Source: Streptomyces sp. HUAS 15-9 (GTDB lineage Bacteria > Actinomycetota > Actinomycetes > Streptomycetales > Streptomycetaceae). Taken from it: DNA of 64,000 nucleotides. The stretch covers positions 7,130,001 through 7,194,000 of the forward strand of contig NZ_CP106798.1 in NCBI RefSeq assembly GCF_025642155.1. Direction: 5' to 3'. This document shows, in pieces, positions 62,763 through 64,000 of the stretch. The notes under the pieces are model-generated. The model ran no database searches. It was not told the DNA's origin and saw only the letters and a list, made by a program, of their open reading frames with translations. Made by a program: the position numbers and the translations under genes. Every line of letters starts with the position of its first letter. Within the stretch, counting starts at the first letter, position 1.

Positions 62763-62782
62763 CGGGATTACCCGACATGCGC

Positions 62783-62825
62783 GGGAGTCGGCGGCCGGGG
62801 GAAAGCCCCGGGTCCGTCGACTCCC
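62783..62825 (+). terminator. Hairpin between kdpC and kdpE
   Basis: GGGAGTCG (62783-62790) pairs with CGACTCCC (62818-62825), and an inner GGGG-GAAA-GCCCC continues the stem with a GAAA-type loop. It may terminate or attenuate read-through from kdpFABC into kdpED. Confidence 0.65.
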
Positions 62826-62856
62826 GACGTCATGACGACAGGAGAGGCACACACCC

Positions 62857-63540
62857 ATGACCAGGGTGCTCGTGGTGGAGGACGACCCGCAGCTCGTACG
62901 GGCCCTCGTGATCAACCTGCAGGCACGCAACTACGGCGTTGACGCAGCCCCCGACGGCGCCACCGCCCTCCGTCTCGCGGCGGCCCGCCAGCCCGACGTC
63001 GTTCTGCTCGACCTGGGCCTGCCCGACATGGACGGCGTCGACGTCATCAGGGCCCTGCGCGGCTGGACCCGCGTCCCGGTCATGGTCCTGTCCGCACGCC
63101 AGTCGTCCGACGAGAAGGTCGCGGCGCTCGACGCGGGCGCCGACGACTACGTCACCAAGCCGTTCAACATGAACGAGCTGCTGGCCCGGCTGCGGGCGGC
63201 CGTCCGCCGCACGGAGGACACCCCGCTCGTCCCAGAGACGACGCTGGTCGAGACGGAGCACTTCACCCTCGACCTGCTGGCCAAGAAGGCCGTACGGGAC
63301 GGTCGGGACGTGCGGCTGACCCCGACCGAGTGGCACCTGCTGGAGATACTGGTGACGAACCCCGGCCGGCTCATCACCCAGAAGCAGCTGCTCCAGGAAG
63401 TGTGGGGAGTCCCCCGGACCAACAAGACGAACTACCTTCGCGTCTACATGGCCCAGCTGCGACGCAAACTCGAAACCGACCCCTCCCACCCCCGCTATCT
63501 CATCACCGAGCCCGGCATGGGCTACCGCTTCGAAGGGTGA
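62857..63540 (+). CDS. kdpE: Response regulator KdpE
   Basis: 227 aa OmpR-family regulator from ATG 62857 (AGGAGAGG upstream). The receiver has acidic pair VVEDD, phospho-Asp in VVLLDLGLPDMDG (about 53) and Lys in VTKPFNMNE. The winged-helix C-terminal domain has LTPTEWHLLEILVTNPGRLI and KTNYLRVYMAQLRRKLETDP. It activates kdpFABC under K+ limitation or turgor stress; the 11-bp direct repeats upstream of kdpF are the likely site. Confidence 0.95.
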   Translation: MTRVLVVEDDPQLVRALVINLQARNYGVDAAPDGATALRLAAARQPDVVLLDLGLPDMDGVDVIRALRGWTRVPVMVLSARQSSDEKVAALDAGADDYVTKPFNMNELLARLRAAVRRTEDTPLVPETTLVETEHFTLDLLAKKAVRDGRDVRLTPTEWHLLEILVTNPGRLITQKQLLQEVWGVPRTNKTNYLRVYMAQLRRKLETDPSHPRYLITEPGMGYRFEG

Positions 63541-63542
63541 AC

Positions 63543-64000
63543 ATGGCACGCGGCAAGCTCCGGATCTATCTCGGCGCGGCTCCCGGCGTCGGCAAGACCT
63601 ACGCGATGCTCTCCGAGGCGCACCGACGGGTGGAGCGGGGCACCGACTGCGTTGTCGCCTTCGTGGAGCACCACGGCCGGTCGCGCACCGAGGTGATGCT
63701 CCACGGCCTGGAACAAATGCCGCGCAAGGAGATCGAATACCGGGACAGCGTCTTCACCGAGATGGACGTCGACGCCGTCCTCGCCCGCCGCCCCCAGGTG
63801 GCCCTCGTCGACGAACTCGCGCACACCAACATCCCCGGCTGCCGGAACACCAAGCGCTGGCAAGACGTCGAGGAGCTGCTCGCGGCCGGCATCGACGTGA
63901 TCTCCACAGTGAACATCCAGCATCTGGAGTCACTCGGTGACGTCGTGGAGTCCATCACCGGGGTTCGGCAGCAGGAGACCGTACCCGACGAGGTCGTACG
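63543..64000 (+). CDS. kdpD: Sensor kinase KdpD (3' cut by window end)
   Basis: Starts 2 bp after kdpE with ATG 63543. The visible 152 residues are the KdpD N-terminal domain: Walker A GAAPGVGKTYAML at about 11-23, FVEHHGRSRTEVMLHGLE, VDELAHTNIPG and the NIQHLESLGDVVESITGVRQ segment. The remaining domains lie outside the window. It is a close relative of, but distinct from, the KdpD-like kinase at 53843. Confidence 0.95.
   Translation, partial: MARGKLRIYLGAAPGVGKTYAMLSEAHRRVERGTDCVVAFVEHHGRSRTEVMLHGLEQMPRKEIEYRDSVFTEMDVDAVLARRPQVALVDELAHTNIPGCRNTKRWQDVEELLAAGIDVISTVNIQHLESLGDVVESITGVRQQETVPDEVV

Noticed and set aside
1..64000. CRISPR arrays, rRNA or phage structural modules
   Set aside because: No regularly spaced direct repeats, rRNA signatures, or capsid/tail-type proteins were seen.

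Overview
The window is chromosomal DNA from an actinomycete, almost certainly a Streptomyces. GC is very high (about 70% or more), GTG starts are frequent, and genes end in ATGA/GTGA overlaps. Typical Streptomyces families are present: an AfsR-like SARP regulator, a GAF-ANTAR protein, a SpoIIE-type phosphatase, a DUF5133 protein, a SWIM/SNF2 pair and F420 enzymes. All calls rest on reading the sequence; no database search was run.

Layout. 0-4 kb: the 3' part of an SNF2 helicase gene overlapping a SWIM zinc-finger gene. 4-8.4 kb: two small exported proteins divergent from a large AfsR-type regulator. 8.5-10.8 kb: a gene graveyard (pcaD-like and proton-pump-subunit relics) ending in an IS5-type insertion sequence. 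10.9-22.6 kb: an accessory island bracketed by two paralogous 115-aa LuxR-type HTH proteins. It carries many small exported, often Lys-rich proteins, a tandem set of three beta-trefoil-like proteins (one broken), a TlpA-like thioredoxin, a CbrC-like protein, a secreted HNH-like protein, and broken ISL3, IS3 and integrase pieces. A TGCCC-N4-GGGCA-N-TGCCC motif recurs at about eight places in this island, mostly just upstream of these genes. 22.8-31.7 kb: a five-gene minus-strand operon of carbon metabolism (FAD/4Fe-4S oxidase, TPP enzyme, enolase-superfamily enzyme, GH15 glucanase, SDR). 32-48.2 kb: stress and redox genes. These include hemerythrin, a SpoIIE phosphatase, a methyltransferase-CDGSH-diiron operon, a GAF-ANTAR protein, and a molybdopterin oxidoreductase that has lost its Fe-S cysteines. 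There are also a Rieske flavoprotein, a HAD phosphatase, an isochorismatase-like hydrolase and an F420 enzyme. 48.4-50 kb: membrane gene, a broken nucleotidyltransferase, an AT-rich scar and a truncated kdpB copy. 50.4-64 kb: a potassium/cation region with an orphan membrane sensor-like protein, a CPA1 Na+/H+ antiporter, a KdpD-like kinase, a DUF4118 protein, and the complete kdpFABC-kdpE-kdpD locus (kdpD runs off the end).

Two regulatory patterns stand out. First, the island motif between 10.9 and 21.2 kb may be the operator of the twin LuxR-type proteins. Second, a four-repeat array (9-mers near GCCGTCAAA at spacings 11, 21 and 11) lies 78-95 bp upstream of three transcription units in the potassium region: the 522-aa membrane protein, the KdpD-like kinase and kdpFABC. 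This suggests a small K+-responsive regulon controlled by KdpE.
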